Numbered from the stretch's first letter, positions 16,107 to 24,456 are shown. The stretch: 64,000 bases of DNA from Actinoplanes philippinensis (GCF_900113015.1 NZ_FONV01000009.1:62001-126000), one strand, 5' to 3'. Numbers and translations are program-made. The notes: a model not told the origin generated them from the sequence alone.

Positions 16107-17195
16107 TTGAGCGCTGGACTCGCAGCCCTGCTGGACGACATCGCGGTGCTGGCGCGTGCGGCGGCCGCGTCCGTCGATGACGTGGGGGTCGCCGCCGCCA
16201 AGGCCGGGGCCAAGGCCGCCGGTGTGGTCATCGACGACGCCGCCGTCACCCCGCAGTATGTGCGCGGCCTGGCCGCCGAGCGGGAGATCCCGATCGTCAA
16301 ACGCATCGCCATCGGGTCGCTGCGCAACAAGTTCCTGATCATCCTGCCGGTGATCCTGGTGCTCAGCCAGTTCCTGCCGGTGCTGCTGACGCCGCTGCTG
16401 ATGGTCGGTGGCGCCTATCTGTGTTACGAGGGCGCCGAGAAGATCTGGGAGAAGATCGCCCACTCCGATCACGGCGAGGAGAAGCAGGAGCGCGTCGACG
16501 AGAAGACGCTGGTCGCCGGGGCGATCCGCACCGACCTGATCCTGTCGGCCGAGATCATGGTGATCTCGCTGAACGAGGTCGCCGCCGAGGCGTTCTGGTC
16601 GCGGCTGATCATCCTGTCGATCGTCGCGGTGATCATGACGGTGCTGGTGTACGGGGCGGTCGGCCTGATCGTCAAGATGGACGACGTCGGTCTGCGGCTG
16701 GCCGAGAAGCCCGGCAAGGGTGTCGCGAAGTTCGGCCGCGGGCTGGTCAAGGCGATGCCGAAGGTGCTGACCGGGCTGAGCGTGATCGGCACCGCGGCGA
16801 TGCTGTGGGTCGGCGGGCACATCCTGCTGGTCGGGGCGGACGAGCTGGGCTGGCACGGGCCGTACTCGATCGTGCACCACATGGAGGAGGCCGTCCACGA
16901 CGCGACCGGGGCGCTCGGTGGTGTGTTCGGCTGGTTCACCAACACTCTCGCGAGCGCGGTCGTGGGGCTGGTGATCGGTGCGGTGATCGTGGCGTTCATG
17001 GCGGTCACGTTCCACCGCAAGTCGCACTCCGCGCCCTCGGCTCCGGCCGCTGCCGCCCCGGCACCGTCCACGGCCTCGGATCCGGCCGCCGCCTCAGGTC
17101 CGGCCGCTGCTGTGGCGCCGTCGTCCGGTTCGGACGCGGCGGCCACCTCGGCGCCGTCGTCCTCCGCCGAGCCGTCCTCCGAATCCAAGCAGTAA
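16107..17195 (+). CDS. DUF808 family (YedI-like) integral membrane protein
   Basis: A 362-residue membrane protein that matches the DUF808 family. The conserved start SAGLAALLDDIAVLARAAAAS is followed by AGVVIDDAAVTPQYV, several transmembrane helices (about 73-105, 160-185, 205-220, 225-245, 290-315) and the family motifs GGAYLCYEGAEKIWEK and GAIRTDLILSAEIM. The function is unknown. The usual family length is about 300; this one has an extra C-terminal Ala/Ser/Pro tail (about 55 residues). The TTG start is preferred because a GAAGGGA ribosome site lies at the right distance and the family begins here. Confidence 0.88.
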   Translation: MSAGLAALLDDIAVLARAAAASVDDVGVAAAKAGAKAAGVVIDDAAVTPQYVRGLAAEREIPIVKRIAIGSLRNKFLIILPVILVLSQFLPVLLTPLLMVGGAYLCYEGAEKIWEKIAHSDHGEEKQERVDEKTLVAGAIRTDLILSAEIMVISLNEVAAEAFWSRLIILSIVAVIMTVLVYGAVGLIVKMDDVGLRLAEKPGKGVAKFGRGLVKAMPKVLTGLSVIGTAAMLWVGGHILLVGADELGWHGPYSIVHHMEEAVHDATGALGGVFGWFTNTLASAVVGLVIGAVIVAFMAVTFHRKSHSAPSAPAAAAPAPSTASDPAAASGPAAAVAPSSGSDAAATSAPSSSAEPSSESKQ

Positions 17196-17210
17196 CAGTG
17201 TGTGGTAGGG

Positions 17211-17242
17211 CGGGCCCGGCACCGATCACGGTGCCGGGCCCG
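17211..17242. terminator. Bidirectional terminator between convergent genes
   Basis: Perfect inverted repeat: CGGGCCCGGCACCG (17211-17224), loop ATCA, complementary arm 17229-17242. Confidence 0.88.
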
Positions 17243-17246
17243 TCTG

Positions 17247-17978
17247 TCACAGGTGGCGGGCGAAGAACCGGACGGCGCTGTCCAGCTCGTGCTCCGGCAG
17301 ACGGTCCGAGTGGCCGCCCGGGTTGGCGTGCAACGTCTTGTCCGGTGACGCGAACGCGTCGAACAGGGCCAGGCTCTGCTCGCGGGGCACCCGCTCGTCG
17401 TGCCACTGGACCAGGAACTCGACCGGCACGGTGATCCGGGCGGCGTCGCCGGCATTGGCCAGGCCGCTGCCCAGGCCCAGCACGGCGGCCCGGACCCGCG
17501 GCTCGGCGGCCACGAATGGCACCCCGAGCCCGCAGCCCAGCGACATGCCCCAGTAGCCGACCGGGCCGGCGCCGACATGATCGAGGGTTTGCACGGCGTC
17601 GAGCACGGCCCGCCACTCCGGGACGGTCTGCTCGGCCACCATCGCCTGGAACGCGGTGATCAGGGCGATCGGATCCTCGCCGGCGTCGATGCGGGCCTGG
17701 TTGGCGGTGGCGGCGGCGTCGAACGCGGCGTGGACCGGCCGGTCGCCGTGGCCGGGCGCGTCGATGCTGACGACCGCGGCGCCCAGATCGGCGACGAACC
17801 GGCGGGCCCGGTGCAACACGGCCGGGGCCGTCTTGTGCTGGCCACCCCCATGACCGATCACGATCAGGGGACGGGCGCCCGAGGCGCTCTGCGGGGTCCA
17901 GAGAGCGGCAGGGACGTCACCGACGGTGAGGATCAGATGTCGAACGCCATCAGCGGACGACGTGGAAAGGGAGCGCAC
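17247..17978 (-). CDS. Alpha/beta hydrolase (dienelactone-hydrolase-like)
   Basis: A 243-residue cytosolic hydrolase. Nucleophile Ser146 lies in GMSLG, with Asp194 (QWHDERVP) and His223 (PGGHSD) completing the triad. The oxyanion segment IVIGHGGGQHK is near residue 40. The arrangement resembles dienelactone-hydrolase/BAAT-like enzymes that hydrolyse small esters or amides; the substrate is unknown. It starts with GTG at 17978, with a GAAAGG-type ribosome site upstream. No signal peptide is present. Confidence 0.85.
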   Translation of the reverse strand: MRSLSTSSADGVRHLILTVGDVPAALWTPQSASGARPLIVIGHGGGQHKTAPAVLHRARRFVADLGAAVVSIDAPGHGDRPVHAAFDAAATANQARIDAGEDPIALITAFQAMVAEQTVPEWRAVLDAVQTLDHVGAGPVGYWGMSLGCGLGVPFVAAEPRVRAAVLGLGSGLANAGDAARITVPVEFLVQWHDERVPREQSLALFDAFASPDKTLHANPGGHSDRLPEHELDSAVRFFARHL

Positions 17979-18112
17979 GAGTAATCGAGGCCTTTCGGAA
18001 TGCCTGGACGGGCACTCCCCGGGCCATGCGAGGCGGGGAGCCCCGATCGGTCACAGCGTTTGATCGGTCTCACCTCCCCGGGTAGTCGTGGCGCACGGCA
18101 CCGGCGAACCTA
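17979..18112. other. Short intergenic region
   Basis: It separates two minus-strand genes and includes G/C-rich potential stems (for example around the CTCCCCG/CGGGGAG pair at about 18015-18040). There is no riboswitch or promoter signature I can name. Confidence 0.4.
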
Positions 18113-18523
18113 TCAGATCGTCTGGACGGCGACGTCGTGGCCGTCGTAGGGCTCCGGGACCCGGGTGACGATGACACCGTTGAGCATCTGCGCCTCGTGC
18201 AGCACCTGCGCGGTCATCAGCGGGCCGGCCAGCGGCGGGCGCACCGGGTGCCGGGCCAGCCGCGGCGCGGCGAGCCGGCCGATCTCGACGGCGACGTGCG
18301 GGCTCAGGTCGATGGTGAGCAGGCTGCGCACGCCGAGGATCCGGTCCCAGTGCGACTGGCGGGCGTTGAGCACGGCCTGCGCCTCGGCGATCGCCAGCGT
18401 CGGGACGATCACGAACCGGTCGCCGGCGTCGGCGTCGTCGAGCAGCCGCATCAGCCGGGGATGGCCGGAGAACAACTCGACCAGGGCGGAGGCGTCGAGG
18501 ATGTGCGGGCGGACCTGGATCAC
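18113..18523 (-). CDS. PIN-domain (VapC-like) protein with a degenerate active site
   Basis: A 136-residue PIN-fold protein read from GTG 18523, which overlaps the stop of the upstream small gene by GTGA. The first acidic residue is present (Asp10 in ILDASALVELF), as is the second (Glu47 in AIAEAQAVLNA). The segment that normally carries the third/fourth acidic residues reads HPVRPPLAGPLMTAQVLHEA with no Asp, then VIVTRVPEPYDGHD. VapC toxins are Mg-dependent RNases that need these carboxylates, so activity may be lost or altered. The genetic layout (small partner first, coupled start) is that of a type II toxin-antitoxin pair. Confidence 0.78.
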   Translation of the reverse strand: MIQVRPHILDASALVELFSGHPRLMRLLDDADAGDRFVIVPTLAIAEAQAVLNARQSHWDRILGVRSLLTIDLSPHVAVEIGRLAAPRLARHPVRPPLAGPLMTAQVLHEAQMLNGVIVTRVPEPYDGHDVAVQTI

Positions 18524-18699
18524 GCGGCGCGTTGCCGGCGGCGGGCGAGAAGGGCCTCGACCTGCGCGTCGCCGTCGGCGAGCCACTGCTGGTAGGCGCG
18601 CTCCTCGGCCTCGTCGAACGGTTTCGGCTCGGGCAGGCCGAGCAGGGCCGCCAGCCGGCGGCTCGGCGGGACGTCGGGGTTGTCGGCGTCGTCGGTCAC
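18520..18699 (-). CDS. Small antitoxin-like partner of the PIN protein
   Basis: A 59-residue acidic/charged protein from GTG 18699 to a TGA at 18520-18522, overlapping the PIN gene start by 4 bases. It has an Asp/Pro-rich start, a helix LAALLGLPEPKPFDEAEERA, and a C-terminal helix with QQWLADGDAQVEALLARRR. Size, position and coupling fit an antitoxin; no classical ribbon-helix-helix or AbrB motif is obvious. Confidence 0.65.
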   Translation of the reverse strand: MTDDADNPDVPPSRRLAALLGLPEPKPFDEAEERAYQQWLADGDAQVEALLARRRQRAA

Positions 18700-18911
18700 G
18701 CCGGGATTCTATCCGCGCCCCACGTGAACCGGATATGGGCCTCGCGGTGATAGAGGAGGTACGGGAGGTGGTGCGCATGGAGGGGGACGGGCACGCTGGG
18801 GCGTTTCCGCTCGTGCGGGGCGGGCGGTGGGGTTCGCCGGGCCGGTGGCCGTGTCTGGCGGCCCGAGCGGTCGAGCGGTGTGCAGGGCCGGCGCCTCTGG
18901 CGGGGTGGCCG
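18700..18911. other. Intergenic region of about 210 bases
   Basis: No supported gene or clear signal. It lies between the toxin-antitoxin pair and another minus-strand gene and should contain the promoter of the pair. Confidence 0.4.
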
Positions 18912-19595
18912 TCAGGCCAGCCGCGAGGGATACCCGAGGTGGGACAGGTCGGTGCGGAGGGCGGTTGTCGACCGGTCGGCGTTCAGGCGCCGGACCAGGG
19001 TCGTGGTCAGCGGGGTCAGGCCGAAGACCTCGCGGACCGCGTCGCGATCGACGGATCGGCCGTAGTTGTCCTCGGCGAAGCGATGGTATTCCCGGCCGGT
19101 CGGATCGAGGAGCACGGCGAAGAGCCGGTCGGCGCCGTCCGGGTCGGGGCGGTCGGGGAAGTCGATGTCGCCGGCGTGCCACCGGTCGTCGCCGGGCTGC
19201 CGCCACAGGCAGATCGTCGCTTCGAGCGCGTCGTCGTAGCTCAGTGCCGGCTCGGTCAGCGCGGCGGCGAACGCCTCCGGGACCGTGTCGATCAGTCCCG
19301 GCCACGGCTGTTCGTCGTTGGCGGCCGGGCTCATCGGCGACTCGTGGTCGAATCCCAGGAGGAACGCCCCGGCCGGGGAGAACTCGATCGACCAGGCGTC
19401 ACCGGAGCCGTTGTCCATCGACGCCGTCTCCGTGCCGTGCGGCCGGTCGGACCCGAACCCGTGGTGCCGCGACAGCTCCGCCGGGCTCAGGATCGCGTCC
19501 AGCACGGCCAGCGCCCGGCAGCGCTCGCGGAGGGTGGTGATGTCCGGCAGGGCAGCGGCCAGGTCGTGAGCGGTCACCGGCCCATTGAAGCGCAC
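18912..19595 (-). CDS. Conserved hypothetical protein
   Basis: About 227 residues, cytosolic and acidic. It has a FSPAGAFLLGFDHES segment followed by QPWPGLIDTVPEAF, a TICLWRQPGDDRWHAGDIDF strand-rich centre, and a C-terminal helix with FGLTPLTTTLVRRLN. I recall proteins with this W-P-G and ICLWR pattern in Streptomyces and relatives, often with SUKH-like context, but I cannot assign a function. The start could be GTG 19595 or a nearby GTG. It is divergent from the pseudoprotease gene at 19690. Confidence 0.7.
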   Translation of the reverse strand: MRFNGPVTAHDLAAALPDITTLRERCRALAVLDAILSPAELSRHHGFGSDRPHGTETASMDNGSGDAWSIEFSPAGAFLLGFDHESPMSPAANDEQPWPGLIDTVPEAFAAALTEPALSYDDALEATICLWRQPGDDRWHAGDIDFPDRPDPDGADRLFAVLLDPTGREYHRFAEDNYGRSVDRDAVREVFGLTPLTTTLVRRLNADRSTTALRTDLSHLGYPSRLA

Positions 19596-19689
19596 ACGCC
19601 CGTGTATCGTCCGGTCGTCGATATTCGATCACGTCTATGCCGACGGATGTGGGAGTCGGCGGCGGGGGACCATCATGGGGGAAACATCT

Positions 19690-21216
19690 ATGCGGCGAGT
19701 CTCGCGGCGGCGGGTCATCGGGGTGACGGTGGCAGCGGTGTCGGTGGCGGCGGTGCTGGTGCCGGTTCCGGTGGGGGCGGTGAGTGGCACGACGGTCGAC
19801 GGGGCCGTTCATCCGTATCTCGCCAAGGTTGTCGTGGGCGCTCCCGGCACCGGGTTCGCCTGCACGGGCGCGCTGGTCAACACGCGTTGGGTGGTGACGG
19901 CCAAGTCGTGTTTCGAGGCCGGTGGCCAGGTGGTGACCGACGGCGCGCCGAAGGTGGCGACCACCGTGACGGTGGCCGGGGTGGGCCGGGCGGCGACGCG
20001 GGTGGTGCCGCACGCGAGCCGTGACGTGGTGCTGATCAAGCTCGCGACCTCGGCGGCCGGGGTGACGCCGGTCACGGTGGCGACCGCGGCGCCGGTGGCG
20101 GGTGAGACGGTGTCGGTCATCGGGTATGGGCGGACCGCCACCGAGTGGGTGCCGGGCCAGGCGCATCTGGGCACGTTCACGGTGGCCGGGGTCGGCGCGG
20201 CGGCGATCACCGTCGAGCCGGCCGCCGAGGGTCAGGCCGGGCCGTGCCGGGGTGACGCGGGCGGGCCGGGGCTGCGCAGCGTGGCCGGCGGGTTCGAGCT
20301 GGCTGCGATCACCTCCTCGGGCGGCCAGGGTGGGTGTCTCGGCGCGCCGGCGGACGCCACGGCGGGTGGCACGCAGACGCGGCTTGACGACATCGCCGCC
20401 TGGGTGGCGCAGACGGCCGCCGAGATCAAGCCGCGCGGCGACTTCAACAACGACGGCAACCCGGACGTCGCGGCGATCAACAACAAGCAGGATCTGCTGC
20501 TGTTCCCCGGCGACGGGGCGGGCAGGCTGCCGTCGTATGCGGCGATGTGGCCGACCGGCGGCGCGTGGACCGGGTACAAGGCGATCGCCACGGGTGACTT
20601 CGACAACGACGGCAAGGCCGACCTGGCCGGCATCAACAAGAGCAACGACCTGCTGTTCTTCCCGGGCAACGGGGCGGGCAAGCTGCTCGGGTACACGGCG
20701 ATGTGGCCCGGCAGCGGCGCGTTCGCGAACTACAAGGCGATCACCGCGGGTGACTTCAACGGTGACGGCCATCTGGACCTGGCCGGCATCAACAACAACA
20801 ACGACATGCTGTTCTTCCCCGGCAACGGCACGGGCAAGCTGAGCACGTATGCGGCGATGTGGCCGACCGGTGGCGCGTTCGCGAACTACAAGGCGATCAC
20901 GGCCGGTGACTTCAACGGTGACGGCAAGGTCGACATCGCGGGCATCAACAACAACAACGACATGCTGTTCTTCCCGGGTAACGGGGCGGGCAAGCTGACG
21001 TCGTATGCGGCGATGTGGCCGACCGGTGGGGCGTTCGTGAACTACAAGGGCATTGCCGCTGGCGACTTCAACACCGACGGCCGGCTGGACATCGCGGCGA
21101 TCAACAACAACAACGACATGCTGTTCCTCCCGGGTGACGGGGCGGGCAAGCTGACGTCGTATGCGGCGATGTGGCCCACCGGTGGGGCGTTCGCCGGTTA
21201 CGGCGCGATCGGCTGA
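19690..21216 (+). CDS. Secreted trypsin-fold pseudoprotease with FG-GAP repeats
   Basis: A 508-residue exported protein with a signal peptide at about 1-31. The S1 (chymotrypsin-like) domain runs to about residue 240. The catalytic His is replaced by Ser73 (TAKSC instead of TAxHC) and the nucleophile by Ala190 (GDAGGP instead of GDSGGP), while the middle Asp112 is kept. It should therefore be inactive as a protease and may act as a binding domain. The C-terminal half has five or six FG-GAP/VCBS repeats of about 48 residues (GDFNGDGKVDIAGINNNND...LFFPGNGAGKL), with calcium-binding DxNxDG loops. ATG 19690 is chosen because GGGGGAAA lies 8 bases upstream. Confidence 0.88.
   Translation: MRRVSRRRVIGVTVAAVSVAAVLVPVPVGAVSGTTVDGAVHPYLAKVVVGAPGTGFACTGALVNTRWVVTAKSCFEAGGQVVTDGAPKVATTVTVAGVGRAATRVVPHASRDVVLIKLATSAAGVTPVTVATAAPVAGETVSVIGYGRTATEWVPGQAHLGTFTVAGVGAAAITVEPAAEGQAGPCRGDAGGPGLRSVAGGFELAAITSSGGQGGCLGAPADATAGGTQTRLDDIAAWVAQTAAEIKPRGDFNNDGNPDVAAINNKQDLLLFPGDGAGRLPSYAAMWPTGGAWTGYKAIATGDFDNDGKADLAGINKSNDLLFFPGNGAGKLLGYTAMWPGSGAFANYKAITAGDFNGDGHLDLAGINNNNDMLFFPGNGTGKLSTYAAMWPTGGAFANYKAITAGDFNGDGKVDIAGINNNNDMLFFPGNGAGKLTSYAAMWPTGGAFVNYKGIAAGDFNTDGRLDIAAINNNNDMLFLPGDGAGKLTSYAAMWPTGGAFAGYGAIG
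20440..21200 (+). repeat. DNA-level tandem repeats encoding FG-GAP units
   Basis: Near-identical units of about 144 bases encode the FG-GAP repeats, with recurring GACTTCAACGGTGACGGC and ATCAACAACAACAACGACAT. Such repeats can expand or contract by recombination. Confidence 0.8.
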
Positions 21217-21223
21217 TGCCCGG

Positions 21224-21268
21224 GCTGCGCAGCGTCACGCCAGCCCGCGCTGCGCAGCGTCACGCCAG
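21224..21268. repeat. 20-bp direct repeat at the convergent gene ends
   Basis: GCTGCGCAGCGTCACGCCAG occurs at 21224-21243 and again at 21249-21268, the second copy covering the last codons and stop of the questin-oxidase-like gene. A partial third copy (GCTGCGCAGCG) lies a little further inside that gene. It is probably a small duplication. Confidence 0.8.
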
Positions 21269-22381
21269 GTCGTCGACGCTGCGCAGCGCGGCCGCGAGCA
21301 GGGCCGGTTCCGGGCCGGAGGCCAGGACGTCGGCGACCGCGTCGGCGTATTTGATCGCGTGCGCGTCGCCGATGGCCGCGGCCCGGGCGGTGAGGTCGGC
21401 GACGGTGAGGCCGGGGCGCGGCGCCGGCAGCGGGCGGGGTTCGGCCGGGGAGTAGGCGGCGGTGATCGCGGCCGTCGCGGCCCAGGCGGCGGCCAGGCTC
21501 GCCGGCCAAAGGCTCGGCGGCAGGGCGGGCAGCACCCGCTGGACGGCGTTGGGTGCGGTGACGGCGTGGACCATCATCACCGGGCTGCCGTGGCCGTATT
21601 CGCCGTGGCGCCGGGCGGCCGCGGCCACGACGGCGGCAAGCCGTTCCCGCGTGTCACCGCCGCGACCGTCATCGCCATCGCCGCGGCCTTCACCGCGGTC
21701 GCCGTCACCGCCGTCACCGCCGCGGCCGTCACCTCGGTCGCCGTCGGCGCCGCGTCCGCTGTCGCCGTCGGCGACGGGTGGGGACGGTGGTTGTGGCAGG
21801 TCGGCGAGCTGGGCCAGCCGGTGTCGGATGCCGAACCGCTGGTCGGGGATCCGTGGCACCGCGTCGAGGGCGGCTCGCGGGTCGGACGTCCGGTACGGGC
21901 CGGCGCCGGCCGGTGCGAGCGGCTGCCAGCGGGCCGCCCAGTAGGCCAGTCCCTGTCCGAGTTCGGTGATCCGGGCCGGTGTCGGTGCGGCGCGCAGTGC
22001 CCGGACCGCGTGGCCGACCCGGATGACGCCGTGGGTGGCGCCGGCGGCGATGCCCGGCAGCAGCCGCGGCCACCAGCGCGTCAGCACGTCCTGCCAGGGT
22101 GCGGCGCGCAGCTCGATGTCGAACAGGTCGAGCCAGTCGCCGGTGCGGACCGGGTCGCCGAGCGGTTCGCGCCACTCGTCGGGGTGGATGCGGGCGATGC
22201 CGCGGGGCCGTTCTTCGAGGCGGTCGGCGTAGTCGTCGATCCATCGGTGCACGCGATCGCTGTGACCTGCGTGGACCAGCGCCTCCACGGCCATCGGCGC
22301 GTGGTTGGACAGCCAGCCGTCGCGTTCCGGGCCGGTGTCGCGCAGCCGGTCGAGGGCTTCGTCGAGGATCATCACGGTCAT
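21260..22381 (-). CDS. Questin-oxidase-like protein (DUF4243)
   Basis: About 373 residues. The N-terminal LSNHAPMAVEALVHAGHSDRV followed by WIDDYADRLEERP and a later THGVIRVGHAVRAL are hallmarks of the questin oxidase family, which includes the fungal enzyme opening the anthraquinone ring of questin in a Baeyer-Villiger-like step. Bacterial members are uncharacterised. A Gly/Asp/Arg repeat (about 210-245) is a low-complexity insertion that looks strain-specific. I chose ATG 22381 rather than 22396 because the MerR-type promoter upstream places the -10 over the 22396 codon, implying a leaderless start at 22381. Confidence 0.85.
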   Translation of the reverse strand: MTVMILDEALDRLRDTGPERDGWLSNHAPMAVEALVHAGHSDRVHRWIDDYADRLEERPRGIARIHPDEWREPLGDPVRTGDWLDLFDIELRAAPWQDVLTRWWPRLLPGIAAGATHGVIRVGHAVRALRAAPTPARITELGQGLAYWAARWQPLAPAGAGPYRTSDPRAALDAVPRIPDQRFGIRHRLAQLADLPQPPSPPVADGDSGRGADGDRGDGRGGDGGDGDRGEGRGDGDDGRGGDTRERLAAVVAAAARRHGEYGHGSPVMMVHAVTAPNAVQRVLPALPPSLWPASLAAAWAATAAITAAYSPAEPRPLPAPRPGLTVADLTARAAAIGDAHAIKYADAVADVLASGPEPALLAAALRSVDDLA

Positions 22382-22388
22382 GGTTTCC

Positions 22389-22419
22389 AGCCTCATCCCT
22401 CAACCGTTGTTGAGGTCAA
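22389..22419 (-). promoter_or_regulatory. SoxR/MerR-type promoter-operator
   Basis: On the minus strand, -35 TTGACC (22419-22414) and -10 GAGGCT (22394-22389) are 19 bases apart. Between them is a dyad CCTCAAC-N4-GTTGAGG (22398-22415), the half-site type bound by SoxR and related MerR-family regulators. The operator lies in the 49-base gap between the questin-oxidase-like gene and a divergent plus-strand gene, so it could affect both. Confidence 0.75.
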
Positions 22420-22430
22420 GCATCAGTGCG

Positions 22431-23546
22431 GTGGATCTGTTCGCGGGGCTGGTCGACACGTCGGTGCGGCGGATCGCGGAGATCGCCGCGGACGGGCGGC
22501 GGTTCGACCGGCAGGAGGTCGCCCGGCTCGCCGACGTGTGGGACAACAACACGTCGAACTTCTTCGGGGTGCTCGGGATCCGGGGCCGGTGGCGGCGGGA
22601 ACGGGCGGCGCGGGCCGCGCTGCGGTGGATGGGTGGGTTCGGCCGGGAGCGCTACGAGTGGATGGCCGGTGCCGGTGGTGACCCGATGCGGCGGCTGCTG
22701 CGGGAACCGGTGGACCGCAGGTACTCCCGCGACTATGGCGGGCGAATCCGTGCCGGTGTGCTGCCGGTGGCGGCTGCCGGGCTGGAGCGGGACTACGATC
22801 TGGCGCACGCGCAGGTCGAGACGGTGCGGATCGAGCGGTCGGGTGACGGGTTCGCCGGTTCGGTCCAGGTGCGTGCGCCGCGGACGTTCGCTGCCGGGGA
22901 CGGCGAGTTCTCGCTGTTCATGCCGGTCGAGGGGGCGCGTGTCGACACGGCGGACCTGCACGGGCTCGACCTGTCGGCCGGGCACGTCCGCATCGGCGGC
23001 GGGTCGCTGCGGGGTGGGCCGGTGACGGTCTGGCCGAGCGATGACCAGTGGTATCTGTCGCGCGCGGCCGGGCAGGTCGCGGCCGGGGTTCCGCCGTGGC
23101 GTAAACAGGTCGGTCGCCGGGTCTCCGGCGTGGTGGCGCAGGCGTCGGGGGCCGCGAGTGCCGCGTCGTTGGCGTTCTTCATGTCGATGCTGCACATCCG
23201 GCGGGTGCGGTATGCGGATCATGTCGGCCGGGTGGCGCTGGAACGGCTGGTGGAGCCGCTGGCCGGGGCCGGGACGCGGGCGGTGGCGGCGTCGCGGCTG
23301 CGGGGTGCGGCACGGGAGCAGGCGTTCCGGCGGATGGCCGACGCGTGGGGTGAGGTTCCCGACCGTCCCCGCGGTGACGAGCAGGTGCCCGACGGCGCGG
23401 TTCTGACGCTGGTGTCCTGCGGCGGCGGGGTGCTGGTCAACTTTGCGGAGCCGGTGGACGGGCGGTGGCCGGTGCGGGCGGCACGCCTGCAACGACCGGG
23501 CGGGATGGTCGTCAGCTGCGTGGACGGGGTGCTGCGGCTGCAGTGA
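22431..23546 (+). CDS. Conserved protein of unknown function
   Basis: About 371 residues from GTG 22431, cytosolic. It starts VDLFAGLVDTSVRRIAEIAADG. An Arg/Trp-rich segment follows (WRRERAARAALRWMGGFGRER), then a beta-rich middle with WPSDDQWYLSRAAGQVAAG. The end is GGVLVNFAEPVDGRWPVRAARLQRPGG. I recognise no domain. It is divergently transcribed from the questin-oxidase-like gene across the SoxR/MerR-type operator, so the two may share regulation. Confidence 0.65.
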   Translation: MDLFAGLVDTSVRRIAEIAADGRRFDRQEVARLADVWDNNTSNFFGVLGIRGRWRRERAARAALRWMGGFGRERYEWMAGAGGDPMRRLLREPVDRRYSRDYGGRIRAGVLPVAAAGLERDYDLAHAQVETVRIERSGDGFAGSVQVRAPRTFAAGDGEFSLFMPVEGARVDTADLHGLDLSAGHVRIGGGSLRGGPVTVWPSDDQWYLSRAAGQVAAGVPPWRKQVGRRVSGVVAQASGAASAASLAFFMSMLHIRRVRYADHVGRVALERLVEPLAGAGTRAVAASRLRGAAREQAFRRMADAWGEVPDRPRGDEQVPDGAVLTLVSCGGGVLVNFAEPVDGRWPVRAARLQRPGGMVVSCVDGVLRLQ

Positions 23547-23607
23547 CGCGACGGCCGGGAGGCCTCTTGCGCGGGTTTGGGGGCGCGTGGGCCGTACCCC
23601 CGCTTGA

Positions 23608-24456
23608 TTATTGTCGGGTGCCGGCCGGAAGCTGGCCGAAGCCTGGCAGGACGCGCTGGGTGACGGCTCGGGTGGCGGCGAGCTGCGCCGCGGAGCGGCG
23701 GCGGCGTTCGGCGAGGACCGCGACCAGGAACAGCCACGGTGGGGTGCCGGGTGGTGGTGGCGGGGTGACCTTGGCTTTGACCTCGGCGTGCAGGTTCTGG
23801 CCGAGGACGGAGCGGTACGGTTCGGCGAAGTTGAAGGAGCGGGCGGTGAACTGGCGGATCGCCTCGGCCAGGTCGTCGTCGACGGCGGACAGGTCGGCGT
23901 CGGCGGCCCAGGGGGCGAGGCCGGCGGGCATGCCGGGCACCAGGTTCCAGGGGACCGGGCGGCGTTCGTGGACGACCAGGGTGCCGGCGGCGAGGTCGCC
24001 GAGGCGGCGGCCACGTTCGGAGGCGATCATGGTGGCGAGGCTGCCGGCCCAGGTGATCAGCGGCAGCAGCAGGCCGGGCCATTCGACGGCCAGGCCGATC
24101 AGGGCGCGGGTGAAGGCGTGCCGGGCGCGGACCGGGCCGCCGTCCTCGCGGATGACGCGCAGCCCCATGATGCGTTTGCCGACGCTGCGGCCGTTGGTGA
24201 GCGTCTCGATCGTGGTGGGGTAGCCGACGGCGACGAGCGCGATGCCGATCAGGTAGGCGGTGTCGGGGCGGATCAGGTCGCTGTACGAGGCGGGCAGCAG
24301 GTCCAGGCCGATCAGGTACACCGCGGTGAGGAAGCCGAAGACGATCGCCTGCATCAGGATGTCGAACATCAGGGCGATCGCGCGGGAGCCCAGGCGGGCG
24401 GGGCGCACGTCGATCTCGACGGCTTCGGCGGTGGTGAGCACCCCGACAGTCAACAC
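23608..24456 (-). CDS. RDD-family membrane protein
   Basis: A 282-residue protein with the RDD domain: PARLGSRAIALMFDILMQ (Arg and Asp of the family name), four hydrophobic helices, TNGRSVGKRIMGLRVI, and SERGRRLGDLAAGTLVVHE. The cytosolic C-terminal 110 residues are charged, with a PPPPPG run. Start GTG 24456 lies 23 bases from the divergent SpoIIM gene. It belongs to the membrane cluster that extends to 30.4 kb. The function of RDD proteins is poorly defined; some are Na+/H+ antiporters. Confidence 0.9.
   Translation of the reverse strand: MLTVGVLTTAEAVEIDVRPARLGSRAIALMFDILMQAIVFGFLTAVYLIGLDLLPASYSDLIRPDTAYLIGIALVAVGYPTTIETLTNGRSVGKRIMGLRVIREDGGPVRARHAFTRALIGLAVEWPGLLLPLITWAGSLATMIASERGRRLGDLAAGTLVVHERRPVPWNLVPGMPAGLAPWAADADLSAVDDDLAEAIRQFTARSFNFAEPYRSVLGQNLHAEVKAKVTPPPPPGTPPWLFLVAVLAERRRRSAAQLAATRAVTQRVLPGFGQLPAGTRQ

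Noticed and set aside
18165-20024. Long plus-strand frame across the PIN, hypothetical and pseudoprotease genes
   Set aside because: It runs opposite two minus-strand genes with good domain or coupling evidence, and its own translation is low-complexity.
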